Shown here in pieces: positions 23,379 through 31,999 of a stretch of 41,118 nt of DNA. This DNA is from an uncultured Bacteroidales bacterium (GTDB lineage: Bacteria > Bacteroidota > Bacteroidia > Bacteroidales > UBA932). Each line of letters starts with the position of its first letter. Within the stretch, counting starts at the first letter, position 1. Location of the stretch: contig ONQC01000017.1 in NCBI GenBank assembly GCA_900319855.1, positions 1 to 41,118 on the forward strand, written 5' to 3'. Made by a program: the position numbers and the translations under genes. The notes beneath the pieces are model-generated. The model did not search any database. It was not told where the DNA came from and saw only the letters and a list, made by a program, of their open reading frames with translations.

Positions 23379-24401
23379 TTAAAAATCTGACATGCGGGAA
23401 ACCGGGGCGACATCCAAGGCGGTCCGCTCGCCGGCCAGGTAATGGAAATAACCGGCGATGGCAATCATCGCAGCATTATCCGTAGTAAACTTAAATTCAG
23501 GAAGATAGGTGTTCCAACGACGACGTTTCCCCTCCTCCAGGATCCGCTGGCGGAGTCCGCTGTTGGCGGAGACGCCGCCGCCGATGGTAATCTCGCGGAT
23601 GCCGGTCTGTCTGGCGGCCTTGACCAGTTTGTCCATCAGGATATCGATCAGGGTCTTCTGGAACGACGCGCAGATGTCTTCTTTGTTCTTTTCCATGAAC
23701 TCCGGATCTTTCGCCATCTCATCGCGGACGAAATACAGGAGCGAGGTCTTGACGCCGCTGAAACTGTAGTCGAGACCGGGGATATGGGGTTTGGCAAACG
23801 TAAAACGCGTCGGATCACCCAACTTGGCAAGCCGGTCGATCACCGGGCCGCCAGGATAGCCCAATCCCATCATTTTCGCGCACTTGTCGAAGGCTTCTCC
23901 GACCGCGTCATCGATGGTCTGACCGAGGATCTCAAACTCGAGCGGGCTGTCGACCCGTACGATCTGGGAGTTCCCGCCGGATACCAGCAGGCAAAGGTAC
24001 GGGAAGGAAGGCTGGCGGTTCTCGGCGCCCTCCTGCTTGATGAAATTGGCCAGGATATGTCCCTGGAGGTGGTTGACCATGACGATGGGCTTGTCCAGTG
24101 CCACGCCCAAAGCTTTGGCGAAGGAAGTGCCGACCAGCAGGGAGCCGAGAAGGCCCGGTCCGCGGGTGAAAGCGATGGCCGTCAGGTCCGCCGGGGTGAT
24201 GCCGGCCCTGGACAGCGCCTGGCTGACAACGGGAACGATGTTGGCCTCATGGGCACGGGAAGCCAATTCCGGGACGACGCCGCCGAAATCCTTGTGCACC
24301 TGCTGGCTGGCTATCACGTTGGAGAGTAGATAACCGTCGCGGATGACGGCTGCCGAGGTGTCATCACAGGAAGATTCGATTCCGAGAATAATGTCTGCCA
24401 T
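23379..24401 (-). CDS. tsaD: tRNA N6-adenosine threonylcarbamoyltransferase
   Basis: About 340 residues starting MADIILGIESSCDDTSAAVI, the family's ASKHA nucleotide-binding start. It has GVVPELASRAHEANIVPVV, the metal ligands His111 and His115 in VNHLQGHILAN, and the later ITIGGGVSANSGLRQRI and the metal aspartate in FTTDNAAMIAIAGY. With TsaB and TsaE it transfers the threonylcarbamoyl group to A37 of tRNAs reading ANN codons. The ATG at 24399-24401 is preferred; an in-frame upstream Met (24437) would add 12 residues through the -7 region. The FAD protein follows after 1 base. It is divergent from tamB. Confidence 0.97.
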   Translation of the reverse strand: MADIILGIESSCDDTSAAVIRDGYLLSNVIASQQVHKDFGGVVPELASRAHEANIVPVVSQALSRAGITPADLTAIAFTRGPGLLGSLLVGTSFAKALGVALDKPIVMVNHLQGHILANFIKQEGAENRQPSFPYLCLLVSGGNSQIVRVDSPLEFEILGQTIDDAVGEAFDKCAKMMGLGYPGGPVIDRLAKLGDPTRFTFAKPHIPGLDYSFSGVKTSLLYFVRDEMAKDPEFMEKNKEDICASFQKTLIDILMDKLVKAARQTGIREITIGGGVSANSGLRQRILEEGKRRRWNTYLPEFKFTTDNAAMIAIAGYFHYLAGERTALDVAPVSRMSDF

Positions 24402-24426
24402 TTCCTTAAAAGAACTATTGCGGCTG

Positions 24427-24434
24427 CAAAGATA
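24427..24434 (-). promoter_or_regulatory. -7 element of the tsaD operon
   Basis: TATCTTTG on the minus strand is a perfect -7 match. The predicted start near 24422 leaves a leader of about 21 bases. No well-spaced TTG is present; the -33 zone is GC-rich and shared with the divergent tamB promoter. Confidence 0.6.
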
Positions 24435-24477
24435 CAAATAAATCCGCGCAGGCGCACGGGAAACCGCAATAATTTCC

Positions 24478-24485
24478 TATTTTTG
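24478..24485 (+). promoter_or_regulatory. -7 element of the tamB operon
   Basis: TATTTTTG ends 8 bases before the tamB ATG, predicting a leader of about 4 bases. It faces away from the tsaD element, with 43 bases between them. No TTG at the usual distance. Confidence 0.5.
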
Positions 24486-24493
24486 TAAGTTAA

Positions 24494-27400
24494 ATGCGAA
24501 GAATCCTCAAGATAACCGGATATGTAGCAGGCATCCTGTTGATGCTCCTGCTGCTCGTGGCCTTGCTCCTGCAGTCCCCCAAGGTGCAGACATGGGCCAC
24601 CCGGAAAGTCGTCGGGATGCTGGACGGGGTCGTCAACGGAGAGGTTTCCGTCGGGAAAGTCCATATCCGCCCCTTTGACGCCGTCGTCCTGAAAGACGTC
24701 GTCATCGTGGACCGCGCGCCCTATGCCTCCGATGGGATCCAGCCGCTGGACACCTTCGTCAAGGCCGGCTATATCACCGCCCGGATCCGGCCCGCCACCC
24801 TGCTGCGCAGCGGAGTCATCGACCTGACGGAGGTCTATGTGGAAGACGGTTATTTCGTCCTGGCCAACGAGCCCGGCGGAGAGAGCAACCTCAAACGGAT
24901 CTTCAACTCCGGAACGCCGAAGCCCAAGAAGGAAAAAGAACCGGACGACAAGGAAATCCTCCGGGTCGGCCGGGTGGAAATCAACGGGTTCCGCTTCCGG
25001 CTCCGCAACTACAACAGTACCCGGGAAGTGCCGGCGGATGCCATCGACTGGGCCGACCTGGACGTAAGCGGCATCCAGCTGAAAGGACGGAAACTCCGCA
25101 TGCATGGCAAGGTCGTGGAAGGCATTGCGGACCAGCTTTCGTTCCGGGAAAAAAGCGGCATGGTCGTGCACAAGATGAGCGGCCAGGCGCGGGTCGGCGA
25201 CGGCAAGACCCAAATCAAGAACCTGCACATCCGGGACATGTACAGCGACCTCAAACTGGACGACTTCCAGATGACCTATGACGGGATGGGAGCCTTCAGC
25301 AACTTTCTGGAAGAAGTCCGCCTCGACGGCACCATTCAGCCGAGCCGGCTCAACCTGGAAACCATCGGCTATTTCGCCCCGACGCTGCGCAGGATGTCCC
25401 TGGTCGCCAACATGGAAGGCGAAGTCCATGGCTATATCAACGACCTGCATGTCAAGCGATTCAATTTCAAGGCCCTGGACAGTGGCCTGAGCGCCCGCGT
25501 CGACGGTTCCCTCATCGGTCTGCCGGATGCCGGCAACATGCTCCTGAACTATAAGATCCAAAACCTGACCTTCCAGCTTCCGGAACTGGAAAAATTCATC
25601 CGGGGCTGGGCTCCGGGCGTCAAGCTGGGCCTGGACAAATATGCCAAGGGCGAGCACTTCACCTTCAACGGGACGGCGGTCGGCCCCATCAACCGCCTGG
25701 CCGTAAACGGCAATATCGCCTCCGGCGTAGGATCCCTCAGCACCGTCCTGGACCTGCGGAACGTCACCGATCCCAAGCGGCCCATCCTGATCGGCGGGCG
25801 GCTTCGCACGAAAGACCTGGACCTGGGCCGCATCGCCGGCATCGAGGCGCTCGGTCCCGTCACCCTGGCTACGACCCTGCAGGCGACCCTCGCCGGGAGT
25901 TCACCGACCGTCCGGATCGATACGCTCTCCGTTGACCGGCTCCATGCCCTGGGCTATGACTACACGGGCATCGCGGCGACCGGATCCTATTCCGGAAATG
26001 CGTTCGACGGCCGGATCATCTGCGGCGACCCGAACCTCAACTTCCTTTTCCAAGGCATCTTCACCCTCTCCCCGAAAACCCGCAATGCCGTCTATAAGTT
26101 CTACGCCAACCTCGGCTACGCCGACCTGAACGCCCTGAACATCGACAAACGCGGCACGTCCCGCCTGAGCCTGCGGACCAACGCTAATTTCAACCGGGTA
26201 GAAGACAACGACCTGATCGGGAACATCGACATCATGGATGTCCGGCTGACCGACATGAACGGAGACCATGACATCGGCGACATCTCCATCGCCTCCCACA
26301 TCAACGACGACGTCAACCGCATCCGGCTCCAGTCCAAATTCGCCGAAGGCACGTATATCGGCACCGGTTTCGTCACCCAGTTCATCCAGGACCTGCAAGA
26401 TATCACGGTCCGGAAAGAGTTGCCGTCGGTCTTCCGGGAAACGCCTAAGGAATGGGCCGGCAATACCTACGACCTCCATTTCCAGACGCACGATTCTCAG
26501 GACATCCTGGCTTTCCTGAAACCGGGCATCTATATCGCCGATTCTACGGATATCCGCCTGAGTATCGGAGCGGAAGGCCAATTGGACGGAAGTATCCAAT
26601 CCAGGCGCATCGCCTTGGACGACAAGTATCTGAAAGACTTGACGCTGAAACTGGACAATGAAGGCGGCGCTTTGAACGGCATCCTGACCGGGAGCGAGTT
26701 GAACATCTCGCCGATTCTCGCCAAATCCAACCGGCTGCAATTGCTGGCCGACGACGACCACGTCGGCCTGGGCTTCAGCTATGACAACGACACGGAGGAG
26801 GCCAACAAGGGCGAAATCCTGCTTTCCGGCGAGCTCAGCCGTTCCGAGAACGACTCGCTGGTGCTCCGGGCGGAACTCCTGCCGTCGGGTATCTACCTCA
26901 ACGGGGATCCCTGGTCCATCAAACGGTCCTCAATCAGCTTGTTCGGTTCCGACATCAAAGTCGGCGACCTGACTTTTGACAATGATATCCAAAGCCTCCG
27001 GATCGACGGCGGGTATTCCCCGAACCGGACCGATACCCTGCATGTGGACCTGGACAATTTCGACCTGGTCGCCCTGAATCCGTTCATCGGCGGCGGGCTG
27101 GACATCCAGGGCCACGCGACAGGTGACGTCTGGCTGGCTTCACCGCTCAAGGAGCGGATCGGCATCCTTGCCTCCCTGCAGGTAGAGAAGGCCTCCATGG
27201 CAGGCGAGCCCCTCGGGACCCTGGACATCGGCAGCACCTGGGATGATGAGCGCAGCGGCTTCGACATCCGGGTCCGCAACCTGCTGGACGGCCGCAGCAA
27301 TCTCCGCGCCCAGGCCTTCATCCCCTCTTCCTTCAAGACGGCGGAAGGCTCGCTGGACCTGGACCGGCTCGACCTGACCTACGCCGAGCCCATCCTGGCG

Positions 27401-29032
27401 TCCCTGTTCAGCGAGATGGACGGTTATGTCTCCGGAGGAATCGATTTCTCCGGTCCGTTGAATGCCCTGGAGCTGTCCAGCAGAGACTTACGGTTTGAAG
27501 ACGCCCTTTTACGGGTGGACTTCACAAATGTGGCTTACATCGCAAACGGTCCGGTCTCCTTGACGTCGCAAGGCTTGACATTCGACAACGTCCAGCTCCG
27601 CGACCGGTATGGCGAACAGGGCAGGCTCCGCGGCAAGATCCTTTGGGACCACTTCAAGGACATGACCCTCGACCTGGGCATCGACATGACCCGGGTAGAA
27701 GCGCTGGATCTGGCGCAGAAAGACGGACAGGCTTTCTATGGACACATCTTCGCCACCGGCAAGGTCTCCATCACCGGACCGCTGAACGCGATCCTGCTGG
27801 AAGTCGATGCCGACACGGCGAAAGAAGGAGATTTCCATATCCCGCTGGACGGAACCGGTACGGCCGGGACGTCCGACCTGCTGACCTTCAAGGAACCGTA
27901 CCAGGATCTGTACATCGACCCGTATGACCTGATGCGGAACACGTACCAGATCAAGCAGAAGAAGGGCAATGACCTGGCCGTCAAGCTGCATGTCCGGCCG
28001 AATACGGCCGTCCAGGCCTTCGTGGAGATCGATAAGGAATCCGGCAACATGCTCAGCGGCCACGGGCATGGCAGCATCGATGTGGAAGTTCGACCCAGCA
28101 CGTCGTATTTCACCATCAACGGAAACTATACCCTGTCCGACGGCCTCTTCCATTTCTCCGCCCTGGATATCGCCCGGCGGGATTTCACCATCGAAGACGG
28201 GAGTACGATCCGCTTCGGCGGCGACATCATGGAAAGCGACCTCGACATCAAGGCCCTCTACCGGACCAAGGCATCGCTCGGGACGCTGATCGCCGATACC
28301 ACGTCCGTCTCCACCCGGCGGAACGTCGAGTGCGGCATCGGGATCACCGAGAAACTGCGCAACCCGCGGATCGCCTTCAGCATCGATGTCCCGGACCTGG
28401 ACCCGATGACCCAGGCCCGTGTCCAGGACGCCCTCAACTCCGATGACAAGGTGCAGAAACAGTTCCTTTCCCTGTTGATTTCCGGCAGTTTCCTGCCGGA
28501 TGAGCAGTCGGGCATCGTCAATAACTCGACCATGCTGAACAGCACCGTGCTGGAAATCATGGCCAGCCAGCTCTCGAATATCCTCCAGAAACTGGACATC
28601 CCGATCGACCTGGGGCTGGACTACCAGCAAAGTGCCTCAGGCAATGACATCTTCGACGTAGCCGTCAGTACGGAGCTCTTCAACAACCGGGTCATCGTCA
28701 ACGGCGTCATCGGCAACCGGCAATACAGCGCCGGCTCGTCGAACCAGGAAGTCGTCGGCGACTTGGACATCGAAATCAAGCTGGACAAGCCGGGGGCCTT
28801 CCGCCTGAAGCTGTTCTCCCACTCGGCCGACCAATATACCAATTACCTGGACAACCTCCAGCGCAACGGCGTCGGTCTGACCTACCAGCAAGAATACAAC
28901 ACATTCGGGGAGTTCCTCCGGAATCTGTTTACCCGCAAAAAGAACCGCCCCGTCATCGAGGCGGTGGAACCGGAGCAGACCCGGATCCGCATCGAAAACC
29001 CGAACCGGGAGGAAGTCCCGGAAACAGAATAG
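24494..29032 (+). CDS. tamB: TamB-like translocation and assembly module protein (AsmA/DUF490)
   Basis: 1512 residues. An N-terminal membrane helix (ITGYVAGILLMLLLLVALLLQ) anchors it in the inner membrane. The next 50 residues (VQTWATRKVVGMLDGVVNGEVSVGK with VVLKDVVIVDR) are the AsmA-like start. A very long run of alternating strands follows, consistent with the hydrophobic-groove beta-taco fold that spans the periplasm. The C-terminal DUF490 domain is clear from about residue 1160 (DLLTFKEPY, YTLSDGLFHFSALDIARRDF, FLSLLISGSFLPDE, DLGLDYQQS, VIGNRQYSAG). The family moves phospholipid to, or helps assemble proteins of, the outer membrane. It heads an operon with an RsmI-like enzyme, MtaB and a metallo-hydrolase, the next gene starting 3 bases after its stop. 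No TamA-like partner is in the window. Confidence 0.92.
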   Translation: MRRILKITGYVAGILLMLLLLVALLLQSPKVQTWATRKVVGMLDGVVNGEVSVGKVHIRPFDAVVLKDVVIVDRAPYASDGIQPLDTFVKAGYITARIRPATLLRSGVIDLTEVYVEDGYFVLANEPGGESNLKRIFNSGTPKPKKEKEPDDKEILRVGRVEINGFRFRLRNYNSTREVPADAIDWADLDVSGIQLKGRKLRMHGKVVEGIADQLSFREKSGMVVHKMSGQARVGDGKTQIKNLHIRDMYSDLKLDDFQMTYDGMGAFSNFLEEVRLDGTIQPSRLNLETIGYFAPTLRRMSLVANMEGEVHGYINDLHVKRFNFKALDSGLSARVDGSLIGLPDAGNMLLNYKIQNLTFQLPELEKFIRGWAPGVKLGLDKYAKGEHFTFNGTAVGPINRLAVNGNIASGVGSLSTVLDLRNVTDPKRPILIGGRLRTKDLDLGRIAGIEALGPVTLATTLQATLAGSSPTVRIDTLSVDRLHALGYDYTGIAATGSYSGNAFDGRIICGDPNLNFLFQGIFTLSPKTRNAVYKFYANLGYADLNALNIDKRGTSRLSLRTNANFNRVEDNDLIGNIDIMDVRLTDMNGDHDIGDISIASHINDDVNRIRLQSKFAEGTYIGTGFVTQFIQDLQDITVRKELPSVFRETPKEWAGNTYDLHFQTHDSQDILAFLKPGIYIADSTDIRLSIGAEGQLDGSIQSRRIALDDKYLKDLTLKLDNEGGALNGILTGSELNISPILAKSNRLQLLADDDHVGLGFSYDNDTEEANKGEILLSGELSRSENDSLVLRAELLPSGIYLNGDPWSIKRSSISLFGSDIKVGDLTFDNDIQSLRIDGGYSPNRTDTLHVDLDNFDLVALNPFIGGGLDIQGHATGDVWLASPLKERIGILASLQVEKASMAGEPLGTLDIGSTWDDERSGFDIRVRNLLDGRSNLRAQAFIPSSFKTAEGSLDLDRLDLTYAEPILASLFSEMDGYVSGGIDFSGPLNALELSSRDLRFEDALLRVDFTNVAYIANGPVSLTSQGLTFDNVQLRDRYGEQGRLRGKILWDHFKDMTLDLGIDMTRVEALDLAQKDGQAFYGHIFATGKVSITGPLNAILLEVDADTAKEGDFHIPLDGTGTAGTSDLLTFKEPYQDLYIDPYDLMRNTYQIKQKKGNDLAVKLHVRPNTAVQAFVEIDKESGNMLSGHGHGSIDVEVRPSTSYFTINGNYTLSDGLFHFSALDIARRDFTIEDGSTIRFGGDIMESDLDIKALYRTKASLGTLIADTTSVSTRRNVECGIGITEKLRNPRIAFSIDVPDLDPMTQARVQDALNSDDKVQKQFLSLLISGSFLPDEQSGIVNNSTMLNSTVLEIMASQLSNILQKLDIPIDLGLDYQQSASGNDIFDVAVSTELFNNRVIVNGVIGNRQYSAGSSNQEVVGDLDIEIKLDKPGAFRLKLFSHSADQYTNYLDNLQRNGVGLTYQQEYNTFGEFLRNLFTRKKNRPVIEAVEPEQTRIRIENPNREEVPETE

Positions 29033-29035
29033 ACC

Positions 29036-29743
29036 ATGGACTACGGAAAACTCTACCTCATCCCCTCCCCGCTCGGCGATACCGCACCGGCCGACGTGAT
29101 CCCCGCTCCGGTGCTGGACCGGATCCGCCAGATCCGGACCTATGTCGTCGAAGAGACCCGGACGGCGCGGCGCTACCTGTCCGCCGCCGGCTGGAAAGGC
29201 CATGTCGGGGAACTGGAATTCCATGAACTCAACGAACACACCGACCCGGCCTCCGTGGAGGGTTTGCTGGCCCTGTTTGCAGATGGGAATGATGTCGGCC
29301 TGATTTCCGAGGCCGGACTCCCCGCCGTCGCCGATCCCGGCGCCCTGCTGGTCGCCCTGTGCCACCGGCACGACATCGAAGTCGTCCCCTACGTGGGCCC
29401 CTCCTCCCTGATGCTGGCCCTGATGGCCTCCGGTCTCAACGGGCAATGCTTTGCCTTCTGCGGCTATATCCCCGCCAAACCGGAGGAACGCCGCAAAGCC
29501 ATCAAGACCTTGGAGAAGCGCTCTTCCACGGAAAAGCAAACCCAGATCCTGATCGAGACGCCCTACCGCAACGACGCCTTGCTGGGCGACTTGCTGGCAA
29601 TCTGCGAAGCCCGGACCCGCCTCTGCATCGCGGCCGACATTACCCTGCCCGACGCCTTTATCAAGACCCGGACCGTCGGCCAGTGGAGACAAGACAAACC
29701 CCTGATCGGGAAGCGCCCCTGCGTCTTCCTGCTGCTCGCCTGA
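29036..29743 (+). CDS. RsmI-like SAM-dependent methyltransferase (tetrapyrrole methylase fold)
   Basis: 235 residues. It begins MDYGKLYLIPSPLGDTAPADVIP, comparable to the LYLVPTPIGN start of RsmI, and has YVVEETRTARRYLS, the SAM-binding GLISEAGLPAVADPGALLVA, and PYVGPSSLMLALMASGLNG. The family's role is 2'-O-methylation of C1402 in 16S rRNA. This is the short version found in Bacteroidota, about 50 residues shorter than E. coli RsmI and without its C-terminal extension, so the exact substrate is inferred. It sits 3 bases after tamB and 4 bases before mtaB, so it is part of one transcription unit. Confidence 0.85.
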   Translation: MDYGKLYLIPSPLGDTAPADVIPAPVLDRIRQIRTYVVEETRTARRYLSAAGWKGHVGELEFHELNEHTDPASVEGLLALFADGNDVGLISEAGLPAVADPGALLVALCHRHDIEVVPYVGPSSLMLALMASGLNGQCFAFCGYIPAKPEERRKAIKTLEKRSSTEKQTQILIETPYRNDALLGDLLAICEARTRLCIAADITLPDAFIKTRTVGQWRQDKPLIGKRPCVFLLLA

Positions 29744-29747
29744 CCCT

Positions 29748-31040
29748 ATGAAAATCGCTTTCCTGACCCTGGGCTGCAAGCTCAATTACGCTGAGACATC
29801 CACCTATGAACGCGGCTTCCTGCAAGCCGGATGGGAGGTCGTTCCCTGGAACCGTCCGGATGCCGACGTATATCTTGTCAATACCTGCAGCGTGACCCAC
29901 ACAGCCGATGCGAAATGCCGGAATATCATTCGGAAATGCCACCGGACGGCCCCCGGTGCCGCCATCGTGGTCACCGGCTGCTATGCCGAACTCAAGCGGG
30001 ACGAAGTCGCCGCCATCGAAGGCGTGCGGCTGGTTTTCGGGGCGAAAGAGAAGTCCCGGGTCGTGGTGGACACCCTTTCCCTGGTCCGCGGCGACCAGGT
30101 ACATACAGACGATTCCTATAAATCCCGCAGCCTGGCCGAAGAATACCGGGACATCTCATCCGCGACCCTGCCGGCCTATTCCACCGGCGAGCGGACCCGT
30201 TCCTTCCTCAAGGTCCAGGACGGCTGCAACAACTTCTGCGCCTACTGCACCGTGCCCTTCGCCCGGGGCGAAAGCCGGAACATCCCGATCTGCGAAATCG
30301 TGAAGCAGGCCCGGTCCATCGCCGCTGAAGGCGTCCGGGAAATCGTCCTGACCGGCGTCAACACCGGCGATTTCGGCCGGACCACCGGCGAATCTTTCCT
30401 GGACCTGCTGAAAGCCCTGAATGAAGTGGAAGGGATTGAGCGCTACCGCATTTCATCGATCGAGCCCAACCTGATCACGGATCCGGTCATCGACTGGATC
30501 GCCTCCGGAACGAAGTTCCTACCGCATTTCCACATCCCCCTGCAAGTCGGTAACGACGAATTGCTGAAGAAGGTGGGCCGTCGCTATGACACGGCGCTGT
30601 TCGCCTCACGGATCGACACGATTCGCACCCGCATGGAGCGGCCTGGTGGTCCGGAGGTCTTCTTCGGCATCGACGTCATCGTCGGCCTGCCCGGAGAGAC
30701 CGAAGAGAAATTCATGGATACCTACCGCTTCCTGGCCGAAAGGATCCGTCCTGCCTTCATCCATATCTTCCCTTATTCCAAGCGCCCCGGCACCCGCGCC
30801 GCATCCATGCCCGACCAGGTTCCCGAACCGGTCAAGACCGAGCGGGTCGCCCGGCTGGAGGCATTGTGCAAGGAACTGCACGACAGTTTCGTCGCCCGGC
30901 ACAAGGGCAAGCGGGAGCAGGTCCTTTGGGAATCCGACCGGAAAGACGGGAAAATGGCCGGGTATACCGGCAATTACATCCGGGTGGAACGGCCGTTCGA
31001 TCCCGCCCGGGTCAACACCCTTGAAGACATCATCCTCTGA
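29748..31040 (+). CDS. mtaB: tRNA t6A37 methylthiotransferase
   Basis: 430 residues. The N-terminal UPF0004 domain holds the auxiliary cluster cysteines Cys10 (LGCKLNYAET), Cys47 (NTCSVTHTAD) and Cys78 (VTGCYAE). The radical SAM motif CNNFCAYC gives Cys160, Cys164 and Cys167. The catalytic barrel continues through GVREIVLTGVNTGDFG and FFGIDVIVGLPGETEEKF, and a C-terminal TRAM-like domain ends the protein (GKREQVLWESDRKDGKMAGYTGNY in parts). The pattern KLNYAET and length fit MtaB, which turns t6A37 into ms2t6A37, rather than MiaB or RimO. Its substrate is the product of TsaD, encoded on the other side of tamB. The stop overlaps the next start by one base (TGATG). Confidence 0.94.
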   Translation: MKIAFLTLGCKLNYAETSTYERGFLQAGWEVVPWNRPDADVYLVNTCSVTHTADAKCRNIIRKCHRTAPGAAIVVTGCYAELKRDEVAAIEGVRLVFGAKEKSRVVVDTLSLVRGDQVHTDDSYKSRSLAEEYRDISSATLPAYSTGERTRSFLKVQDGCNNFCAYCTVPFARGESRNIPICEIVKQARSIAAEGVREIVLTGVNTGDFGRTTGESFLDLLKALNEVEGIERYRISSIEPNLITDPVIDWIASGTKFLPHFHIPLQVGNDELLKKVGRRYDTALFASRIDTIRTRMERPGGPEVFFGIDVIVGLPGETEEKFMDTYRFLAERIRPAFIHIFPYSKRPGTRAASMPDQVPEPVKTERVARLEALCKELHDSFVARHKGKREQVLWESDRKDGKMAGYTGNYIRVERPFDPARVNTLEDIIL

Positions 31041-31999
31041 TGGAAGCGAAACTGACATTCCTGGGCACCGGCACATCCCAAGGCATCCCGATCATCGGCT
31101 GCACCTGCGACCGCTGCCAATCCGCGGATCCGCGGGACAAACGCCTGCGGGCCTCCGCCCTGGTGGAATATGGCGGACTGACCATCCTGATCGATGCCGG
31201 ACCGGATTTCCGCACCCAGATGCTGCGGGCCGGCGTACGGCACCTGGATGCGATCTTGCTGACCCACAACCACAAAGACCATACGGGCGGACTGGATGAT
31301 GTCCGGTCGCTGAACTACATCGACCGAAGGGCCGTGGAAATCTACTGTGAGCCTTTGGTACTGGACACATTGCAGCGGGAATACGGCTATGCCTTCGCCG
31401 CCGACAAATACCCCGGTGCGCCGGAATGGCACGTCCACGGCATCGACCAGAACCCTTTCGTCCTGTACCCGGAAACAGAGCCGCGGGAACTGACCTGGGT
31501 GCATGATGTCGGCTACCGGTACCGGCTTCCGGACGGAAGCCTGGTTCCGACGGGAGAGATCCTGTGCGAATCGGAACGGGTGGAGGATCCCCAGTTCACC
31601 GGGACTGCCAAAGGACTGCGGGGGGACGGAATCGAGATCATCCCGATCCGGGGATGGCACCACGACATGCCGGTGCTGGGATTCCGGTTCGGCCGGATCG
31701 CCTACATCACCGACATGAGCCGGCTGCCGGAAGAAGAAATGGCCAAATTAAAAGGGCTGGAGCATGTCACCCTCAACACGGTAGGATACAAGCCGCACCA
31801 CTCACATTTCTCATTGGATGAAGCGTTGGAACTGGCGGGACGGATTGGAGCTAAGCACACCTGGCTGACCCACCTGAGCCACAATTTCCCCTGTCACGAA
31901 CAGTTCTGCCGCGACCTGGACCGGATGTGCACGGAACGCGGTATCGCTTCGCAGGTCCGGCCTGCGTATGACGGACTGGTGATCAGCGCTGTTTCCTGA
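31040..31999 (+). CDS. PhnP-like MBL-fold metallo-hydrolase with an insertion
   Basis: 319 residues; homologues I recall are near 250-260. It begins MEAKLTFLGTGTSQGIPIIG, with structural zinc cysteines in CTCDRC (21-26) as in PhnP. The metal-binding HxHxDH motif is His76-Asn-His78-Lys-Asp80-His81 (LLTHNHKDHTGG). Further ligands are expected at His207-208, Asp225 (YITDMS) and the late histidine in TWLTHLSHNF. An extra stretch of about 55 residues, roughly 143-197, separates NPFVLYP from GIEIIPIRGWHH. Members are cyclic phosphodiesterases or related hydrolases; the substrate here is unknown. It is the last gene of the tamB operon, starting on the mtaB stop, and its final 17 bases overlap the convergent surface-protein gene. 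Confidence 0.88.
   Translation: MEAKLTFLGTGTSQGIPIIGCTCDRCQSADPRDKRLRASALVEYGGLTILIDAGPDFRTQMLRAGVRHLDAILLTHNHKDHTGGLDDVRSLNYIDRRAVEIYCEPLVLDTLQREYGYAFAADKYPGAPEWHVHGIDQNPFVLYPETEPRELTWVHDVGYRYRLPDGSLVPTGEILCESERVEDPQFTGTAKGLRGDGIEIIPIRGWHHDMPVLGFRFGRIAYITDMSRLPEEEMAKLKGLEHVTLNTVGYKPHHSHFSLDEALELAGRIGAKHTWLTHLSHNFPCHEQFCRDLDRMCTERGIASQVRPAYDGLVISAVS

Noticed and set aside
23378-23464. Longer start for the COG2509 FAD protein
   Set aside because: It lies inside tsaD and the extra residues look like a shadow of that gene; MRTFDITCP fits the family.
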